A program made the position numbers and the translations under genes. From CAYZJD01 sp964483455 (lineage in GTDB: Bacteria; Acidobacteriota; Terriglobia; Bryobacterales; Bryobacteraceae): a DNA stretch of 64,000 nucleotides. The stretch covers positions 1-64,000 of the forward strand of contig CAZACK010000013.1 of the NCBI GenBank assembly GCA_964483455.1, written 5' to 3'. Below the pieces are notes generated by a model that made no database searches, was not told the DNA's origin, and saw nothing but the letters and a program-made list of their open reading frames with translations. This document shows, one piece after another, positions 8,729 to 16,706 of the stretch; within the stretch, counting starts at the first letter, position 1; every line of letters begins with the position of its first letter.

Positions 8729-9844
8729 ATGTGCCTCCTCTTGCTTCTCGGAATCGCCTTGGCCGCTGAAACGTCCTTTCTCGAACACACCATCGCCACC
8801 GATCTGAAGGGCGGCTACCAGGTCATCGCGGTGGACCTTAATAAGGACGGGCGGCAGGACCTCATTGCGCTCGGCACCGGAATGACCGAGCTGGCCTGGT
8901 TCGAGAATCCCGGCTGGAAGCGGCGCGTCATCGCCAGCGGCCTCACGCGCCCGATCAACGCCTCCCCGTGGGACACGGATGGCGACGGCGTCCCCGAACT
9001 CGTGCTCGCCTCCGAGTTCGACATGGACCCGCCGAAGAGCGCAGGGCTGGTCCAGTTCCTGAAGCATCGGGGCGACCCGCGAGAGCCGTGGTCGGTGACC
9101 GAGATCGATCGCGTGCCCACATCGCACCGGCTGCGCTGGGCCCGCATCGATGGATCGGGCCGGCGGGTAGCAATCAACGCGCCACTCGCGGGCGCTAAGT
9201 CCGCTCCGCCGGACTACCGGGAGAAGGTGCCGCTCGTTTTCTACCGCCCTGCTTCCTGGAAGCGCGAGTTGATCTCCGAGGCGCTGAGCGGCGTAATGCA
9301 TGGATTCACCGTCGTCGATTGGGACGGCGACGGGCGCGACGCCATCCTCACCGCGAGTTTCAAGGGGATCCACCTGTTCCGTTCGGACCCGTGGCGGATG
9401 ACCGAGCTGGCCAAAGGCGCCCCGGGGCCTTGGCCAAACTCCGGCGCGAGCGACATCGCCGCCGGCCGCCTTGGCAAGCGGCGCTTTCTGGCGACCATCG
9501 AACCATGGCATGGCAACCAGGTCGTCGTGTACACGGAGGAGGGTGAGGGCTGGCGGCGCCATCCGATCGACGATTCGCTGATCCACGGCCACGCGCTCGC
9601 GGTGGGCGACCTCGACGGCGACGGCCGCGACGAGATCGTCGCCGGTTTCCGAGGCGAGAAGCGCGGCGTGATCCTCTACACGTCCGCCGATGCCGAGGGA
9701 CGCCGCTGGAGCCGCCGGGTCGTCGACGGCAACATGGCCGCCTCCTCCTGCGCGATCGCCGACCTCGACGGCGACGGCCGGACCGACATCGCCGCGATCG
9801 GCGGGTCGGTGCTGAAGTGGTACGAGAACGCGGCTTTGCCATGA
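8729..9844 (+). CDS. Exported FG-GAP/VCBS repeat protein
   Basis: A 371-residue protein with a short leader (MCLLLLLGIALAAE) and several calcium-binding-type FG-GAP/VCBS repeats: VDLNKDGRQDLIAL, WDTDGDGVPELVLAS, VDWDGDGRDAILTAS, GDLDGDGRDEIVAGF and ADLDGDGRTDIAAIG. These repeats form integrin-like beta-propellers in secreted proteins of Planctomycetes and Acidobacteria. No catalytic domain is visible, so it may be a binding or structural protein. It is divergent from the hydrolase at 8690; the 38-base gap holds both putative -10 boxes. Confidence 0.85.
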   Translation: MCLLLLLGIALAAETSFLEHTIATDLKGGYQVIAVDLNKDGRQDLIALGTGMTELAWFENPGWKRRVIASGLTRPINASPWDTDGDGVPELVLASEFDMDPPKSAGLVQFLKHRGDPREPWSVTEIDRVPTSHRLRWARIDGSGRRVAINAPLAGAKSAPPDYREKVPLVFYRPASWKRELISEALSGVMHGFTVVDWDGDGRDAILTASFKGIHLFRSDPWRMTELAKGAPGPWPNSGASDIAAGRLGKRRFLATIEPWHGNQVVVYTEEGEGWRRHPIDDSLIHGHALAVGDLDGDGRDEIVAGFRGEKRGVILYTSADAEGRRWSRRVVDGNMAASSCAIADLDGDGRTDIAAIGGSVLKWYENAALP

Positions 9845-9888
9845 CGAAGGAACCTGCTTCGCCTTAAGGCTTCGCTACAATCGGGGAA

Positions 9889-10719
9889 GTGGAAAAGCGC
9901 CGCATGTGCCCGCACTGCCGGGCGTTTATCACCACGTCCGACAAGGTGTGCCCGTACTGCGAGCACGAGGTCGGGCCGCCGCGGATCCGAAGCAGCGAGC
10001 CGGGGCAGATCCTCGGCGGGCTGATCCCCCACGCCCGCTTTACCACCGTGGTGATCCTGCTGATCAACTTCGGGCTGTTCCTTGTGACTGTGGTCCACAG
10101 CCTGCGCGAATTCGGCAGCGACGCGATGTCGGTTTCGGCCCAGACCCTGTTCCTTTTCGGCGGGAAGTACCGGGACGCGATCCTGCTTGGCCAGTGGTGG
10201 CGGCTGATCACCGCCGGCTTCCTGCACGGCGGCATCCTGCACATCCTGATGAACTCCTGGGTGCTCTTCGACCTGGGCACCGACGTGGAGGAACTGTACG
10301 GGACAAGCCGGATGCTGGTGATCTACTTCGTCGCCACGGTCGCCGGGTTCGCGGCGAGCACCTGGTGGTCGCCGTACATCTCGATAGGCGCTTCGGCCGG
10401 GCTGTTCGGTCTGATCGGCGCCATGATCGCCGGCGGCATCCGCCTGCGGTCCGCGATGGGTGAGGCTGTCCGAAGGTTGTACATCCGCTGGGCGCTCTAC
10501 GGGCTGCTTTTCGGCGTCCTGCCGTTTATCCAGGCCGACAACGCGGCCCACATCGGCGGCTTGGCTGCCGGATTCGCGGTCGCCTACGTCGCGGGTTTCC
10601 CTTCCGCCTTTCGCACCTGGGGCGAGAAGTTCTGGAGGATCGGCGCATGGCTGTCGGTGGCCCTGACTGTCCTGGCATTCCTTCAGATGTTCCTCTGGTT
10701 CACCCGGCATTCCAAGTAG
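9889..10719 (+). CDS. Rhomboid-family intramembrane serine protease with zinc ribbon
   Basis: A 276-residue membrane protein. Residues 6-24 form a zinc ribbon with two CxxC pairs (CPHC and CPYC). Then come about six membrane segments with rhomboid motifs: catalytic Ser169 in GASAGLFG and His221 in NAAHIGG, plus the HxxxN-type loop HILMNSW. It should cleave transmembrane substrates within the cytoplasmic membrane. The GTG at 9889 is preceded by TACAAT (9876-9881) and GGGGAA; an ATG at 9904 (MCPHC) is an equally possible start. It stands immediately upstream of the dcw cluster, separated by a hairpin. Confidence 0.87.
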   Translation: MEKRRMCPHCRAFITTSDKVCPYCEHEVGPPRIRSSEPGQILGGLIPHARFTTVVILLINFGLFLVTVVHSLREFGSDAMSVSAQTLFLFGGKYRDAILLGQWWRLITAGFLHGGILHILMNSWVLFDLGTDVEELYGTSRMLVIYFVATVAGFAASTWWSPYISIGASAGLFGLIGAMIAGGIRLRSAMGEAVRRLYIRWALYGLLFGVLPFIQADNAAHIGGLAAGFAVAYVAGFPSAFRTWGEKFWRIGAWLSVALTVLAFLQMFLWFTRHSK

Positions 10720-10723
10720 GCCC

Positions 10724-10743
10724 GCCTACCACTAATGGTAGGC
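10724..10743. terminator. Perfect 8-bp hairpin after the rhomboid gene
   Basis: GCCTACCA, loop CTAA, TGGTAGGC. It lies 4 bases after the rhomboid stop and has no T-tract, so it is a weak terminator candidate or an mRNA 3' protective stem. Confidence 0.4.
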
Positions 10744-10853
10744 ATGATGTCCGCATCCCACCTAGCCCTGGTGTACTCCCAGAAGATAGAGAGGATTGAA
10801 CTTCTTTGAAAGAAAACACTTGAAGTCCGCTGTGGAGTATGCCACAATCGGCT

Positions 10854-10883
10854 GTGGTCCAAAGTGGTCGATAGTGTAAACTA
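10854..10883 (+). promoter_or_regulatory. MraZ-type operator: three 10-bp direct repeats, with candidate -10
   Basis: GTGGTCCAAA, GTGGTCGATA and GTGTAAACTA follow each other with an exact 10-base period. Known MraZ operators are short direct repeats with a 10-bp period; the mollicute form AAAGTG(T/G) is matched exactly by AAAGTGG at 10861-10867. A possible -10 (TAAACT, 10877-10882) sits inside the third repeat, 11 bases before the mraZ ATG, so bound MraZ would block the dcw promoter. An outlying GTGG at 10832 is out of phase. A second possible promoter is TTGAAG (10820) with CACAAT 17 bases later. Confidence 0.65.
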
Positions 10884-10893
10884 GGCTCTGATT

Positions 10894-11382
10894 ATGGCTG
10901 AAAGTGGGCCAGAGCGGGCGGTCGGGGTGGAGCCTCCCAGGGGCTTGCGGCAGGCCAGTGTGGACTCGAAGGGGCGCCTGAAGCTGCCGGTGGCGATTAA
11001 GGAATACCTGGCGGAATTCGGGGACACGAAGGTGTTCATCACGAGCCTGGACGGACGCATCGCCCGCATCTATCCGATCTCCACCTGGCGGGAGAACGAG
11101 AAAGTCCTCGAGAACTTCACCGACGATCCCTTCGCGGCGGAAGACATTTCGTTCACCGCGTACGAACTGGGCGCCGACTGCGACATGGACGGAGAGGGGC
11201 GCCGGCGGGTTACCCAGGGCCAGGGCCGGCGGCGGAACCAGTAGAACCACCCACAGTGGGTGCCCAGGCACAAAAACCCCAACAGCGTGTACAACACGCA
11301 AGTCTATCAGGAAATGCAGGCGCGGGCGGCGCTCCAGCGGCAGGACAAGCTGCAACTGCTGGAGAAGAACGGACTGAAGTGA
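10894..11382 (+). pseudogene. mraZ: mraZ interrupted by an in-frame amber codon
   Basis: MraZ is the transcriptional repressor that heads dcw clusters. Residues 1-116 (10894-11244) contain the first half-site ASVDSKGRLKLP and the second DMDGEGR, both of the conserved DxxGR type. The frame then meets TAG at 11242 but remains open in the same frame for 45 more codons, to TGA at 11382. The continuation reads NHPQWVPRHKNPNSVYN and then an alanine/glutamine-rich helix, as expected for a MraZ C-terminus of about 160 residues. TAG is one base change from GAG (Glu). Residues between GR and the stop also look degraded (RRVTQGQGRRR). This could be a real nonsense mutation, a sequencing error, or readthrough. 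Confidence 0.75.
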
Positions 11383-11388
11383 TGCCCG

Positions 11389-12249
11389 ATGCATATCCCG
11401 GTCTTGCTCGACGCCGCGCTGAGCTACCTGGCGGTGCGAGAAGACGGGATCTACGTGGACGCGACCGCGGGGCTAGGGGGCCACACGGGAGCGATCGCGC
11501 AACGGCTGCGGAGCGGGCTGGTGATCGCCTGCGACCGGGACGCGGAGTCGCTGGAAATCGCGAAGCAGAACACGGCCGAGGTCGCGGGGCGGATCCGCTG
11601 GCGGCACTGCGCGTTTTCGGAACTGCGGGAGGCGCTGGAGGCGGAGGGCGTTCGGCAGGCGGACGGCCTCTTGGCGGACCTGGGCGCCAGCAGGCATCAG
11701 CTCACGGAGCCCTCGCGCGGATTCTCGCTGAGCGTGGACGGGCCACTGGACATGAGGCAGGACCGCAGCCAGGAGCTGACGGCGGCGGAGATCGTCAACA
11801 GCATTTCCGAGAAACAATTGGCCGATCTCATTTTCAAGTACGGCCAGGAAAGGAGGTCGCGGAAGATTGCAAAGGCCATCGTTCGGGCGCGGCCGATTCG
11901 AAGCACACTGCACTTGGCCAGAGTAGTGGAGCAGGCCGCGTTCCGAACGGGCCGCATCCATCCGGCGACACAGACGTTCATGGCGCTGCGGATCGCGGTG
12001 AACGACGAATTGGGGCAAATCGACCGGCTGTTGGAACTGGCGCCGGGGGTGGTCCGGGCGCCCGGCAGGATCGTCATCATCTCTTTTCATTCGACCGAGG
12101 ACCGGAAGGTCAAGCAATCATTCGCGAACTTGGCCAGGCAGGGGCGAGCGCGCATCCTGACGAAGCACGTGGTGCGGCCTGCCGAAGAAGAGATCCGCGG
12201 CAACCCGGCCGCGCGAAGCGCCAGGCTGCGCGCGCTGGAAATGCGGTAG
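11389..12249 (+). CDS. rsmH: 16S rRNA m4C1402 methyltransferase RsmH
   Basis: RsmH (MraW) methylates N4 of C1402 in 16S rRNA using S-adenosylmethionine. At 286 residues it is slightly shorter than average. Motifs: HIPVLLDAAL at the N-terminus, the SAM loop DATAGLGGHTGAI, HPATQTFMALRIAVNDEL, SFHSTEDRKVK and the C-terminal NPAARSARLRALE. The usual SSHQLD is replaced by ASRHQLT. It starts 6 bases after the remnant mraZ frame ends and is separated from ftsL by 18 bases. Identification is firm. Confidence 0.95.
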   Translation: MHIPVLLDAALSYLAVREDGIYVDATAGLGGHTGAIAQRLRSGLVIACDRDAESLEIAKQNTAEVAGRIRWRHCAFSELREALEAEGVRQADGLLADLGASRHQLTEPSRGFSLSVDGPLDMRQDRSQELTAAEIVNSISEKQLADLIFKYGQERRSRKIAKAIVRARPIRSTLHLARVVEQAAFRTGRIHPATQTFMALRIAVNDELGQIDRLLELAPGVVRAPGRIVIISFHSTEDRKVKQSFANLARQGRARILTKHVVRPAEEEIRGNPAARSARLRALEMR

Positions 12250-12267
12250 CTGGAGATTGAAACTCAC

Positions 12268-12774
12268 ATGGCGACGCAAGCAGCAATGATGGAAAGGTAC
12301 GACGCGGAAGCCTGGGGACGCCCGCATTCGCGAACCGGAGGCGCCGACCCGCACCGGTTGCGGGCGCTTCCCAACGAGGACGTCTACTTTTATCGCAAGC
12401 AGATCGACAACTCGCGGGTGGTGCGGGAGGCCGATCCGGAGGCGAGAGCCCGCGCCTGGAAGTGGCTGGCGGGAACCGGGGCGGCCACGCTGCTGCTGGC
12501 GGTGATGTTTTCCCCGGCCATTTATGGACTGTTGGCGGGGTACCAGATCGAGGCGCTGAGGGCAGAACAACAACGCTTGATTGTTGAAAGCGATCGGCTG
12601 ATGGTGGAGGAGACGCAACTGCTAAGCCCGCAGCGCCTCGAAGAGCTCGCGAAGATCCAGGAGTTCATCGACCCGTCGCCGGATCAAGTGGTGTACTTGA
12701 ACCCGAAAGCCGACGGCTCGCTGGCGCTGAACGTGCACCCGGGGAAGCAGGGTTCGCCGACGGCGGGGCGCTGA
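12268..12774 (+). CDS. ftsL: FtsL-like septal protein
   Basis: A 168-residue bitopic protein: a charged cytoplasmic N-terminus, one membrane segment at about residues 66-91 (AGTGAATLLLAVMFSPAIYG) and a coiled-coil-like stretch after it (EALRAEQQRLIVESDRL). The size, topology and position between rsmH and the transpeptidase gene fit FtsL, which joins FtsB and FtsQ to activate septal peptidoglycan synthesis. FtsL proteins have little sequence identity, so the call rests on topology and synteny. The long N-terminal region (about 65 residues) is larger than in E. coli. Confidence 0.75.
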   Translation: MATQAAMMERYDAEAWGRPHSRTGGADPHRLRALPNEDVYFYRKQIDNSRVVREADPEARARAWKWLAGTGAATLLLAVMFSPAIYGLLAGYQIEALRAEQQRLIVESDRLMVEETQLLSPQRLEELAKIQEFIDPSPDQVVYLNPKADGSLALNVHPGKQGSPTAGR

Positions 12775-12796
12775 AGATCCTGCGGAGACAGTGTCA

Positions 12797-12816
12797 GGCA
12801 GGCGAAAACGCCTGCC
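12797..12816. repeat. Palindromic repeat copy 1
   Basis: GGCAGGCG, loop AAAA, CGCCTGCC, followed by CCACC. The same core recurs at 16543, 16623 and 46831 and, degraded, at 63111. It lies in the 155-base gap between ftsL and ftsI, which otherwise contains no recognisable gene. Confidence 0.75.
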
Positions 12817-12929
12817 CCACCTGGGCTGATGGAAACCAGATGGGCGACGGATTTCGGGGAGGCAAGAACTTCCGCCCGAGCCCTGGGGTGGGGAGAGTCC
12901 CGGATCGATGACGGCATGAAGGGGCGCGC

Positions 12930-14933
12930 ATGAATCCACGAGCCGGAGCGCGAGCGACCAACCGGGTGTTCCTACTGGCCGGATTCGCCTTTCTTTGGGC
13001 GACGCTGATCGCCGGCCGCCTGATTTGGATTCAGGTATTCCGCCACGGTTACTACCGGGAGAAGGCGGACCGCCAGCAGCTCCTCCGGATCGAGCTGAGC
13101 GCGCATCGGGGAACCATCTACGACCGCAACGGCCAGCCGATGGCGATGAGCCTGCCGGTGGATTCAGTATGCGTGGACACGCGGCGCATGCCCGAGTTCC
13201 CACTGGCCGCGGACATTATCGCCCCGATACTCAAATTGGACCGGGAGGATCTGATTGACAGGCTCGAAACCGCGGCGCGGAATCCGAAGCGGCGGGGATT
13301 CGTTTGGATCAAGCGCCGGATCAGCCCGGAGGAATCGGGGCGTCTGCGCAGTTTGAAGCTGGGCTGGATCGGATTTCGCAAGGAAAGCGAGCGGCGCTAT
13401 CCCTACGGATCGATCGGCGCCCACGTCGTGGGCGCGGTCGATCATGCGGAGCGGGGCAATTCGGGCCTGGAACTGGGCCTCGACGAGGAACTGCGGGGCC
13501 GTTCCGGCGCGGCTCGGGTGCTCGCGGATGTCCGGCGGCGCGGGGTGAGCTCCGAGATTTCCGCCGAGGCGCTGGCCGGCATGAACGTCACGCTGACAAT
13601 CGATCACCGGCTCCAGTTCATTGCCGAGAGCGCGCTCGAGAGGGCGGCGGAGGAAAACGGCTGCGCCACCGGCAGCCTGGTGGCGATGATTCCGCGGACC
13701 GGGGAGATCCTGGCGCTGGCAAGCTATCCGGGTTTTGACCCGACGCAACCGATCCGGGCGCGCGCGAATCTGTCCCGACGCACGAACCAGGCGGTGTCGG
13801 TACCGTTCGAGCCGGGGTCGGTTTTCAAGGTGGTGACGGTGGCGGCCGCGCTGGAGACCACCAACCTGACGCCGGAGACGATCATCCCGTGCGGCAGCGG
13901 GCGGATGAGGCTATTCGGCCGCGTCATCCGGGATCACCATGCGTACTCCGCGCTGCCGATGGCGGACGTGTTGGCGAAGTCGAGCAACATCGGCGCGATT
14001 CACATCGGACTGAAGGTGGGTGAGGCGCGGCTGCTGGAGTATGTACGGCGTTTCGGATTTGGCGGACCCACGGGGATTCCGCTTCCCGCCGAGTCGGCGG
14101 GGATGGTGCGGGAACTGCGCTACTGGGGCAGAAGCTCGATCGGAAGCGTGGCCATGGGCCACGAAATCAGCTCGACGGCGGTCCAGCTTGCGCGCGCGTG
14201 CTCGGCCTTCGCCAATGGCGGGATGCTGGTCGAACCGCGGCTGATCCTCCGGCGGGCGCGGCCGGGACAGGCGCCCGAGCCGGAGCGCACGGCGGAACCT
14301 CGACGCGTCATCCAGCCCGAGACAGCGATCACGATGCGCCGCTTGATGGAGGGGGTGGTGCTGACCGGGACCGGCAAGCTGGCGCGGCTAGACGGGTACA
14401 GTTGCGGCGGCAAGACGGGCTCGGCGCAGATTTTCGACCTGGCGGCAAGGCGGTACACGCACCGCTACAACGCGTCATTCATGGGTTTCGCGCCGGTGGG
14501 CAATCCGGCGATCGTGGTGGTGGTGACGCTGAATGGCGCGTCGAAGTTCGGCGGCGCAGTAGCGGCGCCGGTTTTCCGAGAGGTGGCGACGGCGGCCTTG
14601 CGGCTGCTGGACGTGCCAAGAGATCTTCCCGACACTCCTCCCACTCGGGAAGAAGAGCCGGTCGATGTTACCGACCTGGCTATCGCTGACCTGGGGTCCC
14701 CTTCTCCATCGCTCCCAAACACGGGGACCCCAGTTTCTTCCAACCCGGCGGAATTGTGGGGGCCGACGGTGCCGGACTTCTATGGCAAGACCATGCGGGC
14801 CGCTCTGGAGGAATCGGCCGCCAACGGCGTGCCGGTCGAACTGGCCGGCAGCGGGCTTGTCCGCGCGCAATCGCCGGCCGCGGGCAGCATCTTGCCCAGG
14901 GGCGAGAGGGTTCGGCTCCAGTTCGCGCGATGA
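12930..14933 (+). CDS. ftsI: Septal peptidoglycan transpeptidase FtsI (PBP) with PASTA domain
   Basis: Class B penicillin-binding protein, 667 residues, that cross-links septal peptidoglycan. It has an N-terminal membrane anchor (about residues 12-32), a dimerisation region containing RGTIYDRNGQPMA, and a transpeptidase domain with Ser297 in EPGSVFK, S351-S-N353, and K495-T-G in GGKTGSAQ. The last 60 or so residues (VPDFYGKTMRAALEES to the end) form a PASTA domain, which binds muropeptides or beta-lactams in Gram-positive PBPs and is less usual on FtsI of diderms. A Pro/Ser/Thr-rich linker joins the two. The stop overlaps the proposed murE start by 4 bases. Confidence 0.93.
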   Translation: MNPRAGARATNRVFLLAGFAFLWATLIAGRLIWIQVFRHGYYREKADRQQLLRIELSAHRGTIYDRNGQPMAMSLPVDSVCVDTRRMPEFPLAADIIAPILKLDREDLIDRLETAARNPKRRGFVWIKRRISPEESGRLRSLKLGWIGFRKESERRYPYGSIGAHVVGAVDHAERGNSGLELGLDEELRGRSGAARVLADVRRRGVSSEISAEALAGMNVTLTIDHRLQFIAESALERAAEENGCATGSLVAMIPRTGEILALASYPGFDPTQPIRARANLSRRTNQAVSVPFEPGSVFKVVTVAAALETTNLTPETIIPCGSGRMRLFGRVIRDHHAYSALPMADVLAKSSNIGAIHIGLKVGEARLLEYVRRFGFGGPTGIPLPAESAGMVRELRYWGRSSIGSVAMGHEISSTAVQLARACSAFANGGMLVEPRLILRRARPGQAPEPERTAEPRRVIQPETAITMRRLMEGVVLTGTGKLARLDGYSCGGKTGSAQIFDLAARRYTHRYNASFMGFAPVGNPAIVVVVTLNGASKFGGAVAAPVFREVATAALRLLDVPRDLPDTPPTREEEPVDVTDLAIADLGSPSPSLPNTGTPVSSNPAELWGPTVPDFYGKTMRAALEESAANGVPVELAGSGLVRAQSPAAGSILPRGERVRLQFAR

Positions 14934-16429
14934 GCGAGGAGCGTGGCCGAATGACGATCGGCGCTATCCTCGCGGGAGTCAAGCTGCGGGGCCCTCTCGG
15001 TGCGGACATCGCTTCACTGCACGTTACGGGTCTCGAGTATGATTCCCGCCGGGTGAGCCCTGGCGTGGTGTTCTTCGCGTTCCGAGGGCAGCACGCCGAC
15101 GGGCGGGCCTTCGCGCACGACGCCGTCGCGCGCGGGGCTCCGGCAGTGATCAGCGACTCGCCGAAGCCGGAGGGGTTTGACGGTCCGTGGATCGAAGTGG
15201 AGCACGGCCGGGAGGCGCTGGCCAAAGCCGCCCGCAACTTCTATGGCGCGCCGGACACGCGCGTGCTGTTGACCGGGATCACGGGCACCAACGGCAAGAC
15301 GACGGTCAGCTACCTGGTCGATTCGGTGCTGCGCGCCGCCGGGTTGACGACTGCCCTCATCGGCACCATCGAATACCACGTGGCGGGTGAAGTCCGGCCG
15401 GCGGTGAACACCACTCCGGAATCACTGGACCTCCACCGGATCCTGGTGGAGCTACTGCGAAAGGGCGGCAGCCATGCCACAATGGAAGTCTCCTCGCACG
15501 CGCTAGCGCTGGCGAGAGTCCACGGAGTTCAGTTCCATACGGCGGTTTTCACCAACCTCACCAGAGACCACCTGGACTTCCACGACACGATGGAGGAATA
15601 CTTCGCGGCCAAGCGCCGGCTGTTCGAGGGGTACGGCGAGCGGCCCCCGCTGTGGGCGGCGATTAACGCCGACGATGCCTATGGGCGGCGCTTGGAAAGG
15701 AGTCCGGAGACGCGGCGGTTGCTTTACGGAATCAGGGACGGCGCCGAGGTGCGCGCGACGCGAATCTCGGCTACGGCCGGCGGGCTGAGATTTGACGTGC
15801 AGACCAACGGGCGGCGGTTCGAAGTGCGCTCGGAGCTGATCGGAAGGATGAACGTCTACAACATCCTGGCGGCGTGCTGCGCCGGTTTCAGCCACGGCTT
15901 GAGCGACGACGCGATTGCGCGGGGCATCGCCTCGTGCCGGGCTATTCCGGGCCGGTTCGAGCGCGTGGACTGCGGACAGCCATTCACTGTGGTCGTGGAC
16001 TACGCGCACACCGACGACGCCCTGCGGAACATCGTTCAGGTGGCCCGGGAACTGACGCCGAAGCGGGTGATCACGCTGTTTGGCTGCGGCGGGGACCGCG
16101 ATCGCACGAAGCGGCCGCTGATGGGCGAAGCGGCCTCCGAACTGAGCGACTTCGTCGTGCTGACGTCGGACAACCCACGTTCCGAGGACCCGCTGGCGAT
16201 TCTGAATGACGCGCTCGTGGGGGTCCAGCGGCAAGACGATAGCTACCTGGCAGAACCGGACCGGCGGAAAGCGATCCGCCTGGCGTTGGAAGAGGCGCAG
16301 CCCGGGGATTTCGTCATCCTTGCAGGGAAGGGCCACGAGACTTACCAGATTCTGAAGGACCGCACCGTCCCGTTCGACGACCGCGAGGTGGCGAGGGAGA
16401 TTCTGCGGGGAATGGGGTACGGGGAATGA
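14930..16429 (+). CDS. murE: UDP-MurNAc-tripeptide synthetase MurE
   Basis: MurE adds the third stem amino acid to UDP-MurNAc-L-Ala-D-Glu in the cytosol. The ATP loop is GITGTNGKTTVSYL; NTTPESLDLHR and NLTRDHLDFH follow. The motif DNPRSEDP marks the meso-diaminopimelate-adding type, as in Gram-negative bacteria. The start at 14930 overlaps the ftsI stop (ATGA); an alternative ATG at 14951 has GAGGAG 9 bases upstream and may be the true start (MTIGAILAGVKL). The product is 499 or 492 residues. After it comes a 277-base repeat-filled gap before murF. Confidence 0.94.
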   Translation: MSEERGRMTIGAILAGVKLRGPLGADIASLHVTGLEYDSRRVSPGVVFFAFRGQHADGRAFAHDAVARGAPAVISDSPKPEGFDGPWIEVEHGREALAKAARNFYGAPDTRVLLTGITGTNGKTTVSYLVDSVLRAAGLTTALIGTIEYHVAGEVRPAVNTTPESLDLHRILVELLRKGGSHATMEVSSHALALARVHGVQFHTAVFTNLTRDHLDFHDTMEEYFAAKRRLFEGYGERPPLWAAINADDAYGRRLERSPETRRLLYGIRDGAEVRATRISATAGGLRFDVQTNGRRFEVRSELIGRMNVYNILAACCAGFSHGLSDDAIARGIASCRAIPGRFERVDCGQPFTVVVDYAHTDDALRNIVQVARELTPKRVITLFGCGGDRDRTKRPLMGEAASELSDFVVLTSDNPRSEDPLAILNDALVGVQRQDDSYLAEPDRRKAIRLALEEAQPGDFVILAGKGHETYQILKDRTVPFDDREVAREILRGMGYGE

Positions 16430-16540
16430 GGCAAGGAACACATTCTCTGGACTTTGAACCGGGCTACCGGCTCCACAGCGAGACAGCCAGACACTTCCTC
16501 CAGTTGAATCTGCGCCGACCTTCCTCGTCATTTGACGCCG

Positions 16541-16680
16541 CAGGGCAGGCGAAAGCGCCTGCCCCACCAACACGGCTTCCGGCATTGGCGGAACTTAATG
16601 GCGCAGGCTTCAGCCCGCGCCAGGCAGGCGAAATCGCCTGCCCCACCAGCCAAGCTTCCGGCAGTGCGTCTAATGCCAAA
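16541..16680. repeat. Two tandem copies of an ~80-bp palindromic repeat
   Basis: Unit one has GGGCAGGCG, loop AAAG, CGCCTGCCC (16543-16564), then CCACCA and CTTCCGGCA. Unit two has GGCAGGCG, loop AAAT, CGCCTGCC (16623-16642), followed again by CCACCA, GCTTCCGGCAGTG and TAATGCC. Between them, GGCT-TC-AGCC within a GGCGC...GCGCC frame forms a further small hairpin. The arrangement resembles REP/BIME elements. The 277-base murE-murF gap has no plausible gene; the open frame across it is just this repeat. Confidence 0.75.
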
Positions 16681-16706
16681 CAGGACCTGGATCAGGCGGA
16701 GGAAGA

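Noticed and set aside
14680..14760. Frameshift in ftsI before the PASTA domain
   Set aside because: The Pro/Ser/Thr stretch is a plausible linker and the PASTA-like region follows in the same frame.
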